A stretch of 64,000 nt of DNA from Stropharia rugosoannulata (Eukaryota > Basidiomycota > Agaricomycetes > Agaricales > Strophariaceae): NCBI GenBank assembly GCA_028532985.1, contig JANCIK010000004.1, positions 744,001-808,000 of the forward strand, in the 5' to 3' direction. Shown here one piece after another: positions 22,138-34,850 of this stretch. Position 1 is the first letter of the stretch; every line of letters begins with the position of its first letter. The notes under the pieces are model-generated. The model was not told where the DNA came from. It saw only the letters and a list, made by a program, of their open reading frames with translations, and did no database searches. Position numbers and translations under genes: made by a program.

Positions 22138-23068
22138 AGCACAGGAGGCATCTTGTTTACCACTCGGGGCATCACTCGTGAGGATATCTTTCCATTGCGA
22201 TGCATCCAGTGTGTCATTTGACCGGGACTGACCCCCGACCCTAGCTAGAGCTACTAGTCGCTTTGTGATAATAAGGCTATATTCGCGTTTGAGCGGACGC
22301 AAATTTATAACCCATGCTACTTCTCAGAGAACAGTTGCGACATACAGGCCCCGCTCGTGGAATATGCACATTACTCCGCCGCGCGGCTCCGCTGCTGGTC
22401 GCTGTCATGTGTCAGCCGTGATCTCTCAGTGTCTGCATGAGCTCGAAGCTCAAAACCGATGCGACGATGTTTAATATCGGACTGTTCCGATTACCTTTTG
22501 TCAGCTGTTCATCGCACCAGCTTCTCGAGTTCGAATTGCTCGTTTGCAGTGAGACTTTATTCGCACATATGGTAAATCTCAAGCGGGGATGCTTCTATGT
22601 GGAGTTGACTGTCGTGCAGAACTGTCAGCAGCAGCATGGTAATTGTCTACATTACAGGGTGATTTCCGTGTCTCCCAGCGCAAGGATATCTGCTTATACG
22701 CCATACCTACATTTCACATGAACTCTAAATATCCTGTGGTGATTGTCAAAGACACATTTACTACACTTTGCAAAGCTACAAAGAGACCACATATTTAGGA
22801 AAGAGGCACGAAGAGAAAAAGGTTGCATATATGTATGTTATGGCGAGCGATCGCGTGGTGCCTGCCAAAAACTGACATTAAAACAAAATACATTTGCGGG
22901 GACAGCAGAGTTCAGTGATCGATAATGAAAAAGCGAGGAAGCGAGCCGAGAGTAGGGTATTATGTATAAGAGCTACAATGACAGTGTACGAGCAAAAGGT
23001 CTGTAATGTGCATGCGTGTAGGATATAGACTGACAACCAGGGTGTAATAAACCGCTAATAAACAAAAA
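22138..23068. other. Intergenic between convergent cyclophilin and Cdc4 genes
   Basis: No assignable gene. Frames at 22265-22474 and 22437-22721 (+) and 22081-22302 (-) have some protein-like patches (SQCLHELEAQNRCDDV; SQWKDILTSDAPSGKQ) but no family motif and no clear splice chain. The region next to 23069 has TAATAAAC-type AT-rich sequence suited to 3'-end formation of the minus-strand gene. Confidence 0.45.
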
Positions 23069-26000
23069 TTACCTCTTGCGTGAGGACGTGTGCGTCCTTA
23101 TTCGTGGACGCGTCGGGGTCTCATCATTGTTGGGCAAAGCCTTTGCAGGCATCATTAAGCCTGCTGTTGTCATCAGAGAAGATGGCCCAGCCGCAGTTAA
23201 CTGGAGAGTTGTCCGACGAGATGTTGAGGCTGCATTGGATTGAGTATTGGCCCGACGTGATGCTTGAGAAGCGCCATCCTTCCTCGACTGCAAAAGACGA
23301 GAAGAGCCTTGTTCGGCAGCAGTTACTGCCCATCTGGACGCGTCCACACCCTCAGCAATGTCTGCACCCAGATTGAATGTTCCGGCAACAGAAGATTCTG
23401 ATATGTAGATATCACCATCGCCTGGGCTTTGAACACCCCCTTGTGACTGATAATTATACTCAATTTCCACGATGGAGTCGGTATCAGAGGCGACGTCAAC
23501 CAGGTCCTGGTCCATGGCGTCGACATCGGCCTGCTCCTGCTCATCGTCATCCTCGTTCTCCATATCCTTCGACTTGTCGTTAAATTTGTCATTATCATCT
23601 TCACCGCTGTCGCTGAAGATATCCTCGTCGTACAACCCGTTTGGGGGTTCCCCGAACCAGTCGTCATCGTCCTCGTTTCCAAAGTCCCAAACGTCCAGAA
23701 CAGTGGCATCGTTCCGATTGCTCGCAGCCACACACCACCTGCCCTCAAAGACTACTTGCCAGACTCCGGTGATGCCTGTGAGAAGGTCACGCACAGGGCT
23801 TCCATCTCTGACGTTCCACATCTTCAGATTTCCATCGGATCCACTGAGGACCTTGAATTCGTCGTGCTGGAAGCATGTGATGGCGCCAGTATGAGCAGCC
23901 AGGGCATTGCGCAACTCTCCACTGTCAGGATCCCAGATCCGTAGTGTTGAGTCGGCGGCTGCAGAGACGAGGTACGACGGTGAGAGCCCCAACAAGCCCA
24001 CTAGCGAAGTGTGTCCCATAAGTGTATGAATGCATTCTCCCGTCTGTATGTTCCACACCCGGACTGTCCCATCCATTGAACCTGAACACGCTTGCTGTCG
24101 TCCCAAGTCAAGAACAACACTGTAGACTATTTTTCCGAGACCGAAAAAGGTAATACATAAGTTAAATGTAAAAATAGATATAAGCTGTTTCTGACCTTTC
24201 TGCGAATGACCGCGCAGTGTGTGTTTACATTCACCGGTTATAATGTCCCATATCCGGACACTACAATCATAGCTTCCTGACACGAGTGTCCTTCCTCGAG
24301 CAGCCAAAGCGCGAACGGCATGGTCGTGACCAGCAAGGTGCAATCTATGATAGGGGTTTTCTTCGGCATCCTGTGAAATAATCATTAGCATTGAGAACAC
24401 ATATATCAACTGCGGTTACCACTTACGCAGACCTCAGCGGGATCAACATCGTGGACTTCATTCGCATCGTGACCAAAACATCTAAATTCCTCTTCTCCGG
24501 GGCGCGGCAGTGTCCATACTCTCAATGAGTGGTCGCGACTACCAGTAACAATCAAAGGTCGTTTCGGCCACTTCTCCTTTGTGGTAATACCATTCTTTTC
24601 GACGTCGATCATCTCGGGCTTGACGATTGACAAGCAGCGAACTGTACTTGTATGTCCGCCAAATACATGGGTACATCTTCCTGTGGACAAATCCCATAGC
24701 CTGACTGTCCTATCCGTGGAGCCACTAACAAGCGTGTCTCTACAGGCAGCTAACGCCCATACACCACCATCGTGACCTTGAAGAGACCGTAAGAGTTCGC
24801 CAGTCGTAGGGGAATAGACATGTATAGAATGATCATCGGAAGCAGAGATTATACGGCCGTGAGAGAAGATTAAGCATGTGACTACAGATGAGCCGTGCGC
24901 AGGGAAAGAGATGTGCTTAGGATCAGAATTATTAATCCATCGTGTATGCGTAAGATGCCTTGATTTGAATAGCATCTTATACGGGTGAGGCAGTGAAAGA
25001 GGACGAGCAACGGAAGGTTGAAGGCGTTGAGCATGTTTCCTCCGAGCATATATGGAATTCATGAAAGAGGCCTCGGATTCGCCTCCAAACCATATCTTTG
25101 TACTCTTGAGTAGGTCGCGCCATAGTACGGGGTCCGTGTCGATAATATTGCGCCAAGAGCGGGAAACACGAGATGCACGAACCACTGTGGAGAAGGGGAG
25201 GAAACTGAGTATGTGGGACACAAGTTCAGGAGGGAGAAGAGTCAGAAAGTCGCGTGCAAGTGTTGGAGTAAGCACTGAGTGTAATGTGCGCAATACAGGG
25301 AGTGGGGAGTGGCGTAATAGGGTTAATAGGAAATGGCTCTGCAAGGGCGGTGGTAGACTTGTGAAATGAGTGAGAAGAGATGGGAGAGTCAGGAGCGTCG
25401 TCAATGATAAGTCGGGTTGTAATGGAGCCTGGGGTAGAGGTGATGACGTGCCACTAGGCGGAGCTGATGGCCATATGGCCTCAGGCGGCGGTGACCCATG
25501 AGGGGACGGCAATGGCGATGGCGGAGCTGCTGCGTTCACTGTCGATATCTGGGGAAGGACGGCTCCCCTGGCCTTCTTTCTTGGAGGGGGAACAATGGAA
25601 CTAGAGCCAGAGGGAACCTCAATACCCTCCATCAAGTCATCTGAATTATGAGAGCGTTTCTTCCCGTATCGTTCCACGGCCTCCGACAATCCAACAACTG
25701 GAGCGTCTTGAAAGCCTTCCTCCGGCCTTAGCATCCGCCAGCCGTTTCCTGAAGCTACCTCCTGTTCTTCCTGCATATCTTCGTCCCCGGAGTCACCGTC
25801 GCGGAAGGTGGCACGTGCGCCATTGGGAAAGATGAGAGGGAAGTGACGCAGCGACTGCGGCAAGCTCGCGTGTAGTAATGGATAGTTCTTGGGATCTTTT
25901 GGTGATGATGGAGGTGGCGGTAGAGGTGGCAGCTGAATCGGCGCGTAGGTCGTCGTGGTCGTGGTCGTGGTCGTCACCCTGAAACGATCTGATGGTCAGC

Positions 26001-26087
26001 ACGATAGACGTCTTATACGAGATCTCCTTACGTCGTTGTGTTGACCGAAGGACGGAGAATCAGCAGGGGACGCTGGTTTGTGCTCAT
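23069..26087 (-). CDS. CDC4: Cdc4/FBXW7-type F-box WD40 protein, SCF ubiquitin-ligase substrate receptor
   Basis: Exons on the minus strand: 26087-26032, 25978-24427, 24370-24196 and 24126-23069; introns of 53, 56 and 69 nt; 946 aa. The start ATG at 26087 is in an ACCACC context. The short first exon is joined to a poly-Thr run encoded by a GTCGTG-type repeat. A disordered Pro/Ser-rich head carries a basic PPPRKKARG motif. The F-box (LPPELVSHILSFLPFSTVVR..WRNI) is at about 264-305, and the eight-blade WD40 propeller follows from about 375 to 740 (LVSGSTDRTVRLWDLSTGRC, LVSGSYDCSVRIWDIITGEC, CSGSMDGTVRVWNIQTGEC and others). In this family the F-box binds Skp1 and conserved propeller arginines bind phosphorylated degrons of cell-cycle and transcription regulators, in the nucleus. 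After the propeller come an Asp/Glu-rich stretch (about 745-815) and a Ser/Arg-rich tail ending RTHTSSRKR. Confidence 0.92.
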
Positions 26088-29000
26088 GGTGGTCTGTGAG
26101 CAGGATAGGTGGCGGTGAACAGCCAGTTCAGGACGAGAAGCCACGGCCATCGTGCTGTGTGCTACAGGCGGAGATTCAATATCAAGTCACGTTGTCCGCG
26201 GTCAAGGTCCTTGCGACAGTGCAACTTGTTTGCCAGTCAAACACCACTTGCCCAACACTTACCGGTACCCGTAACCCTCTCCGAGTACTGGCGCTGCTCT
26301 TCGCCAACTCAGCCTTTCTGCCGCCTTCTTCTATGATTACATGCAGAGATAGAGTGTACATCATTTGCTCTATTTTCTTGTAGGAACTGGAAAATCTTGG
26401 CGTGCTGCGGACACCTATACAATTCTTATTCCGGCTTCCACGACCAGACGCCCAACACTGATGATCTCTCAAGCCGGAGACTAGTTCAATGAAACCCAAA
26501 GCCGCCGATACTATCGAAAAAAATACGCATATTTGCAGGCTTCAATCAGGGCGCCCACCTTATCAAAGTCAAATTGAAGCAGATTCTAGAGTCAAAAGCC
26601 ATCTGTATGTCCCGGGTCCTATCAGTGCATGCACCGGACTATACGTCTGAAGCTGGCCAGACCTTCAACCACCTTTACCGGAGGCCTTGGCGGAAAATGG
26701 GCGCTATAAAAAGTCGACTTTCTCACACAACGCACTTGAACGTGAGCAATAGTTGCCTTTGGTAGTATACTCGAGCAGTCCTTAACCAACGGATCAGCAC
26801 TTAGCATCCTCGGTGGTACCCACGATTCCGTAGTCTCTGTGAAGAAATCTAAGACTAAAGCCCTGATATATGCGTTAAACTTAACAGTATTCGCTGGTTT
26901 TATCGCCTCGATCTCTAGTAACTTGGTCCCGATTACCCCTCTTTTCTATGCAAAGCTGCCAACACTTTTTTGTGTCAGCATTAGGACGAAGCTTCTACGC
27001 TGCAATAGGTCACAAATTTATATTGCCCAAGCAATTCCGTTACTACAAAGTCTAAACCTAGTTATCTCGGCCGGTTGTTGTACCCACAGTCTATGCGAAT
27101 TATGGATTAAAGTGCTGCGGTTTACGACGGACAGTGCTAGGCGGTGATGCTGCGCTTTCTTGTCACCGGGAATTGCGCAACTAAGTACGCCGGTTATCAG
27201 CTCACCGGTAGACCATCGACAACACGGCGCTGCTACTGACCTCTATATAATACAGGCTTGGTGCCACCCACAATAGCAACCTCACTTGGCTTTTTAGTGC
27301 GCCGATGCACCAATTCCTCGAGTGGAGGTGTCACTGGTTGTTCAATATCTCCCCTCATTCTCCACTGATGACACGAGAGAAGTAATACCGACATTCTTCC
27401 AATCCCATGACTGTCAACGGAACGCATATACCTCGCTGGCTTATCGTTCAGTTATTCTGGGCTATCTTGAGGCTTGGCCTTCAAAAGAGGAGGGTTGGGT
27501 TGGCGGGCGCCACATTTAGTCTTCCTACAACAACGTATGGTTTTTAGGGAGGGGATGGACAGTAGGGGCGGCCTCTCGGTATGTGACCTGCCCTCCTTTA
27601 TAACGATAACATCCATTCCAGATCATACTTCTGTTTGGCCGCTGTGGACTATCAATTAAGGCTCAGAGGCGTCAGATATTATTCCCAGATCTCATTTCTA
27701 CTAGGCCACCAACTCCGTACATCTTTGGTCAATCACATTTAATATGGTCTGCACGGACTTTTCTGACTTTAGTCTTCTGGTTATCTCTGGTTTTTCTGTA
27801 TCTCTGTTGCTGTCGGCACTTGGTCTTGAAGTCGATATATCTTGGAACGTGGGTCCGACTTGATGCATATGGGCAGGTCACTCAAGATATATAGTCAAGA
27901 AAGCTGACGTTAAGGCCCCACCATACAGTGGCCTAAAATCTTGCAAGAGGTCAGGACATATTTTTCATCATCTTTAGTACATAAAAACTGATGCACGTTA
28001 ATTTTAGCACATCTACCAGACGTCTTTATAATGTAGGAATTACTTAGGTAAGTTTATGCACTAATTATTGGGGATCATTTACATGATCCTGCTTTTACTG
28101 TTTGTTAATGGCAGATGTAAAAATGCGCAGTTCATATTTCGTCATCGTCTTACTTGCGTGGGCGCTCATGGGAATATATGTAAGCCTTAGTCTTTACAAT
28201 TGTATACTTCGTCTACTACTCCCGAACCAGTGGTAATGTATCAACTCACGAGCCAGTAATATTGATTACCAGCTTTCTATAGCGACAGCCAACGATAGCG
28301 ACGGCGACCAGAGAAATCTCCAGCGACGCGTACACAACTCGTCAACCTCGGCGGCCTCGCGCGTAATGTTCTCGGGTGGGACAGAATCCTTTGTGAAGAC
28401 GTTTTGATATGTCCTTGAAAGTAACGCGATGTGTCGGATTTTTACCGAACCCACAGAAGTGACGTTACTCGATGTTCTCACATCTTCGCCCCTTGACACC
28501 TGCCTTGAATATCCCTGGGTCTGCACGCTTCAATTTCACTTCGATGACGATATTCTTGTTGGCCTAGACTATTTCCTGTCGTGGACGCGTCGCTACCATT
28601 CTGCGTGGGGTGTCCAGGAACTCTTCAATCCCTGGCATACTCTCCTTCGAACAAACATTATCTCACCATCGCTCCGATATTGCGTCCGAGTTTTGAACGT
28701 CTCGGCTACTCCCGATGATATACTATGAGAGTGTACTGCGCAACTTGTAATCCCGCACTAGGTTGTGCAGATGGCCAGAATAGATTTCTGGGAGCCTCTG
28801 CAAAGCCTGAGACGCGTTACTTCACCGTTTCGTCAATCGTGAAGGTAGGCGAGATCAGGATTTTTGTCGCATTGACCGTTGCTGACCGACCTCTGTGTTG
28901 ACAGTTGGACATTTAGCTGAATGGGGCACGCTTTGTTCCATGATGGCTGTTGTTTTTGCTGCCCGAGGTGGCCTATGTTCATTCACACAAAAGGGTATGT

Positions 29001-32000
29001 TAACTCATGGAATTACCGCAGCACTCAAGTTGTGGCTTGAATTGGCAATCAAGTCAGATGTACTTCAGCAACGGCAGCTCTTATCTTCCAGTTCGTTTCT
29101 CTCATACACACCAATGAGGCGACGTTACAATGTCTCACATCATTCTTAACCCGTTATGAATTGACATACCTCTTTTAGATAAACTATATGCGCGTTCAAG
29201 AATGCTGCGGCTTCACCCTTGTTCTCCCTTTGCTTCCCAAAGATCCCTGCGTTTAGGCAACAAATCACCGCCGATTACGGATGTGCGTTCTCATCGTCGG
29301 CGTTTTACAGCACGTGGAAGAAAGGTTTTAGATCTGATGGTTAAGATCTTTGATGCATTGCATTTCGACATTCCCACTGAACCTGCGATTTGTTTGTCGC
29401 CCTATTTCTGAGCTCTGGGACTCTGCTCAGTGCTGCCTTCCCGATAATCTCTGTCGTCTGACTTCGCCGCTGGGAATTTCTGGTGATCTATGTATTGCTT
29501 TCACACAGGCGCAGAGCAGCGATTATCGTACATCCAATTGCAATGGGCTAACTTATCCATGTCCAAAGCTGCATTTGTATATGGCTATGCTGGTTAGAAC
29601 GTGTATTCGACGCTCGGTGTCCTCGAGAAGCAAATAGCATTTTCGACTGGCCGAGACCCATGAGCACCGGCATGACTCTGCCGACCCTGGACGTCTGATA
29701 CACTGCTCAGGACTCGTTTTAACTTGGCGTCGATCTACGCTAGGCCCCGATCGAGGTCGACATCTCCTTGGAAGCGTGGAACGAGCATCTCTGGCTATAT
29801 GCTGGGCTCATGTTATCGGTCACTAGCGATAGTGGAAGACAGTAGTGTTTGGTTGGACTGTCGCATATATGAAATAATGAAGACCCTAAAGAAGTGCCCA
29901 GGTCTTTCAACGCGCGTTCTTTTTTCATCCATACCCTGATAACTCTGGGAGTCTCTTATCCAGCCAATACTTTCGTATCTACCTTGCATTTTGATTCAGT
30001 ATTCTGTTTGACGCCGTCCAATCACAATCCGGGAACAGAGTTGCACGTATTCGAGTTGGGTGCTATCTGAAGGTGTCCGGCCGCCGTGTTTCCCATAACC
30101 ACGCGAACGACCATACATAGTACACTCAAGGTTTTTTTGCGTGCGCTGTGTTACCAGGAAATCGGTCTAAATAGGCAAGTCTTTTCATTGCTTGGTCTGT
30201 GCAGTCTTACCAACCACCTGTTGGGAAATGAATACCCTCTTGAAGTAGTTATCAGCTCCCGCAAGCAACCAGCTCCCCAGTTGAACAGAGTGGGCGTATC
30301 GTTTGATTAGACAGCAAACTTTCAAGCTATATGATGCATCACTGTGCTGATAGTACCCTCATGCGATACGAAAAATCGCGGAAGATTCCCAGTGACCTCA
30401 CGAAGTGACATATGGCTACCTCGTTATCGGACCACTCACGTCCAACTGCGAACAACTATCCTGACGCTTGAATCTATTCCTGAGGCGCAACATACACCCT
30501 ATAGTCTACACCCGTCATCGGGCATTCGTATGCCGCGACTATCTCTTCTTATCGGTGACGATAATGCAACAAGCACAGCAACGACGGTGAATGAAAGGAT
30601 GTTACTTGATCTGTCATCTTAAATTGAATGCGACTCAGAAGAAGTGAAATCTGTCCACCCTTACAGCTACCGCACGATTTCGTGGACAGACTTTTGATAT
30701 CATTCAATTGACACGAAAAGAGGCTCATACCGCTGCCATCTGTCCAGCAAAAATAAACAATCTTTTGACCAAAAGGAACACTCAGAATCAAGTCACTTAA
30801 GACGAATGATTATTCGGCTTAAAAATCACAAAGCACGGATTATAGATATTCAACGGGTTGATGTTTCTCTTTCTTATGCACATTAGGAATCACCGTTCGG
30901 AGAATAATTCTCCTCCCGTACCTTGTTCTAACAAAAGTTTATGCTCTCCCGGCCATAAATATACTAGATTGCTACGTGATGTCTCTCAAGCGCAAACAGC
31001 AAATAGAATAGACCAAATTCATTGTGTATCTGACATTCCAAATCTATCAAGAGAGTGTTGGTAGTGGAACCAAACATAACATTCAATTTTGTGCAGTGGA
31101 GTTATTATGATTGTTATAGATTGCTGTCTGAGCTGAACGGACATGTTTCTAAGTGCGTAAAGATTTAGGCACCCCTCTGTCACAGTGCCGCGACGCCGAA
31201 CGTTTACCGCATGGTCCACAACATCATTTTCAGCAGGACTTGTGTCGGACGTGGGACGCATCAAGCGCAGCCGGAACAGGTTGGACCCGTATATAGTAGC
31301 TGAGCAATTGTTGCCCTGGACAGATATTATTTACTACATACTTTAGTCTTCACTAGGCTCTATCAACGCAGTTCGGCATACCCGTAATAAAAGCAACAGA
31401 ATGTGTGATAAATTCGGGGCATTTTGTGCAAGCAGTGTGCGTCTTGGGGAGGGCACAAGAGACACCGCAGCTCTCGCCCCAAAGGGACCGCAAATAGTAC
31501 CCTCAGTAGAGTCACTGTTGGGGTAGGTAAGCTCTGTCGATGCATACGGCTCGTGTGGTGTAAAAAAATCTGTGGGACACATTTCTAGGTTGTTTCTGAC
31601 ACGAAATTAAATATCCTTGAGCCACCGTCCCTGCCACTATCTGACGGTCGATGACGATTTGGGCGCTATGATTCAATCTCCTTTAATATTCTACATCATT
31701 CCTTATTTTAAAGCAGCTGTCTTTGAATCAACGAACCGATTGTCAAACCCTGCGTACGCAGTCGTTCATTACCTGTCTAACAAACGATAACCCCATGAAC
31801 GGTCGCCACAAAAAGAGATGGCCGAGGTTCAATTATCGTGGGAGTGTTCAGGGAGGGAATGTTTCCTGGAAATAGACCCAAAGGATAATGTAATTATCAG
31901 AGAGTATCTCCTCTATCTCCAGGTAGTTTCTGCTTGGTCGAAATGCGACTATCCATAACTGGCGGATACAAGTACTTATTTGGGTAATACAAAGCTTGTT

Positions 32001-33081
32001 GTACGGATTTGGATGGAATAGAATACGCGTGACGACTGACCGGAAACGTCCATAGTAGGTGAATTATTTTGAGCGAGTCCAACTTCCGACTAATGCGAGG
32101 GTCAGACCCTACCGTGAGTTATGGATGTCCATTAGCGGGGGTGCCTCTTGAGATAGCCCAAAAATTGGGGACGGCGTGGTAATCTCTAACTTATTGATAT
32201 TGAGCTTCCCCATACAATGGTAGGTGATACTAGGTATGTACTTCACTTATGCTAACACATGTGATAATATCCAAGCAGCCTAGAGTTGTGAGCTGAAAGA
32301 TAACGAAGACTATATTCTCCTTGCAGTTCTCCGCCGAACTTTTAAGGTTTCCCTAGACTCTGAGCTTTGTACAGCCTTGGGGGCGGCCTCCTGCTCTGAT
32401 CCACATGGTACTGACACCAGCGACGGCTGCTTCGGAGAGATAACATACAAGTAGAGCAGATCAAGAAATCTTTATAGTTATTGAGTCTAAATCGAGCGCA
32501 CACTGCGATAAGGCTCACCCAGTATGGCGGAGACACTTTAGTAAGTAGTATTCAGCACAAGACGTTGTGCCACTCTGAGCGGTACGCATCTAGTTATCGG
32601 GGATAATAAAACACGAAGATATTGACATCATGATATCCATACATGGTTTAATTGCGATGGGGAAGAGGGACTATTAGGCATTACGCTGTACGATCATCCT
32701 TCTGCTTCTTACCCACGAGAAAGTAGCTGCTTACTGGACGACAATAGACATAACCACTCTTATTTGCAGCGAGAGCGCGCGGCGTCTTTGCTTAGATCAT
32801 TCACGGGTCTCGGTTGTGCGTTCTTATCACTTGCTTTCGGGGAGCAGGGGTTTGTCAGACTTCTGCTTAATGTGTGTTTCGAGATGCTTCCAATAGCACG
32901 GGAATGAGAGGCAGATATGCCAAATCCTGTTCATTGGTTGGAGGAACGCCCCAGTGAGTGTGCACATGGATACCAGAAGGCACTCAGTTACTACTTATCT
33001 GACTATCATTTGCGTTCACAGGCAATTTTAAACACACAATGCTGAATGATGGCCAGACCAGTTGTAAATTTTATGTGCCCG

Positions 33082-33105
33082 CCTGCCCCACGCCGGTGGG
33101 GCAGG
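33082..33105. repeat. Perfect hairpin, 10-bp stem
   Basis: CCTGCCCCAC (33082-33091), a GCCG loop and GTGGGGCAGG (33096-33105) form a perfect GC-rich stem in otherwise AT-rich sequence. It is not followed by a T-run and has no flanking gene, so a terminator role is not supported. Confidence 0.6.
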
Positions 33106-33826
33106 AACGTACTGGCTTATCACAAAAGGTACGCGGCTCCCAGTAAATCATTAACTTTCTCATAAAGTGAGATGTAAACAGAAAAAACACGATCAGGCGA
33201 GATATGGCAATCAGAGAGCTTGCGTTGAGTGTTTGTTAAACGTCGTATATGGTTGCAGCCAATCGACTAATCGACAAGTTCTAACTGCAGATTTCTCCGT
33301 CTTAGCAGCTTCCTATATACATAACAGTGACATTGCGATTAGACTTTCTGCTTCTATGTCGCAAAATGCCGTAGAACATAAATTCTTGTGATGTTCCCAT
33401 CAGTGCGTGAAGGGACGGGCTGTTCTTCCGAGCAATACATAGTAGCAACGGGAGCGATGTTTAACTATTATGCTTCCGTGACATGGTGTAAGTCCGCACG
33501 TTCCTGGAGCACCTTCGCGAGCCAACGGAGTCGGTATTTACTCATGCACAAGGAAATATCACGCAGGAAGGCGTTATTCACGCCTCATCGTACGCTCGCC
33601 GTACCGCGCGCTCCTGATGGCTGTGGGATGCAAGTAGCTAAAAATAGCCACGCGACGTCGGTGGCATTACGCGTAATAATCAACGCATGAGCACGCATCC
33701 GAATAAGACTAATTGGACTGAGCCATATAGGCATTTATTACCTGCTTTGCCAGGACATGCAGCATTCTGATCATTCACTGTGGCGAAGCGGCAAAACATG
33801 CGCCGATTTTTACCCACTCCAGAAAG

Positions 33827-33880
33827 TGACCAAGTCGGAGACTTGGTCAACGCAGAAGCGGTTCTGGTTCACCGTGAACC
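33827..33880. repeat. Two adjacent short inverted repeats
   Basis: TGACCAAGT (33827-33835) and ACTTGGTCA (33841-33849) are perfect inverted copies around CGGAG. About 16 bases further on, GGTTCAC and GTGAACC (within about 33865-33880) pair around a single C. Two hairpins so close together in non-coding DNA are uncommon by chance but have no assigned role. Confidence 0.5.
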
Positions 33881-34506
33881 TGTGTCATGATATGAATGAA
33901 TGTGACAAAGTTTTAGCTTTCAATTTGAAGAAGTAACTCAACGTCTGCACCCGCGTGTGCCCCGCATACTATGTAATCTGTATTGAAGGGATTGTCCCTC
34001 TACTATCAATAGTCACTATTCTGTTGTGAAGCATCTTGTCGGCAGATTTGTGCGTGAGTTATTATCGGCTCTCCCATGATACTTGCAACAATATCCTTGA
34101 CGTGAAAATGATGAGATAAAGTCTGTATTGCAATCGCACGATCAACTCGAGGCAATGTCAGATTGGCCACCTGCTGAGTGCTGTTGTACACTCATCTCAC
34201 TTTGGCAACCCAAAAAATCTCATTGCGTCCAAGTCTGCACTTCATCGCTCCAGTGCTGGTGGAGTCAAACATGTTACAAGGTAATAATAACGGACGATTC
34301 AGTCTATAATTACATGGGCAGAGCAGAGTCAGAATGGTGAAGGTATAATCTCTGATATGTTCTCTGCCTGTCGTTTAAGTTGAGAAGTGACAAATGGACA
34401 TACCTCGAGCCTCCTGCGTAGTATTATATCGAGTGACTCGTTCCGAGCGCCCATCCTTCATCTCAGCTCCAATTCGTCTACGGTTATGCAATTATTGGGC
34501 ATTGAC

Positions 34507-34850
34507 TCAAGATAAAGCATAGACCTGTCTAGACCTCCCCATGTTCGCGCATAATGTAACTCCGAAAGGGTCTTTCTTCTCCAGCCCTACATACAAGCGA
34601 TAGCGCTGTGCGTACTGGAAGCGCGCTCTCATGTCGCCAGGCGTGGCAACGCCCGGAAAGGATGGCCCGGCGTCGCGACTCAAAGCGATGTCATTGAAGG
34701 GGTGCGCGAGGCGAGAGACGACAAACAGTGGGTAGAGACAAGGCACCCTGCCTCGCACCTACATGGAGATAATTCACGCGTATCTTTGATGCGCACCGTC
34801 GACGCCTGCCAGAACTGCGTCATGGCCGTCAACTTTAAGTGAGGTTTAAT
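34507..34850 (-). other. Uncertain small coding-like region
   Basis: On the minus strand an ATG at about 34823 opens MTQFWQASTVRIKDTRELSP. A second frame ending at 34507 reads SRDAGPSFPGVATPGDMRAR, then YAQRYRLYVGLEKKDPFGV. The two can be joined by an 80-nt GT..GAG interval, an unusual acceptor, to give about 78 residues. Composition is protein-like, yet I recognise no family. It may be a small gene, a relic or chance. Confidence 0.2.

Noticed and set aside
28108..28236. 42-residue hydrophobic micro-ORF (FVIVLLAWALMGIY)
   Set aside because: Single-helix peptides of this size occur by chance in AT-rich DNA; there is no supporting context.
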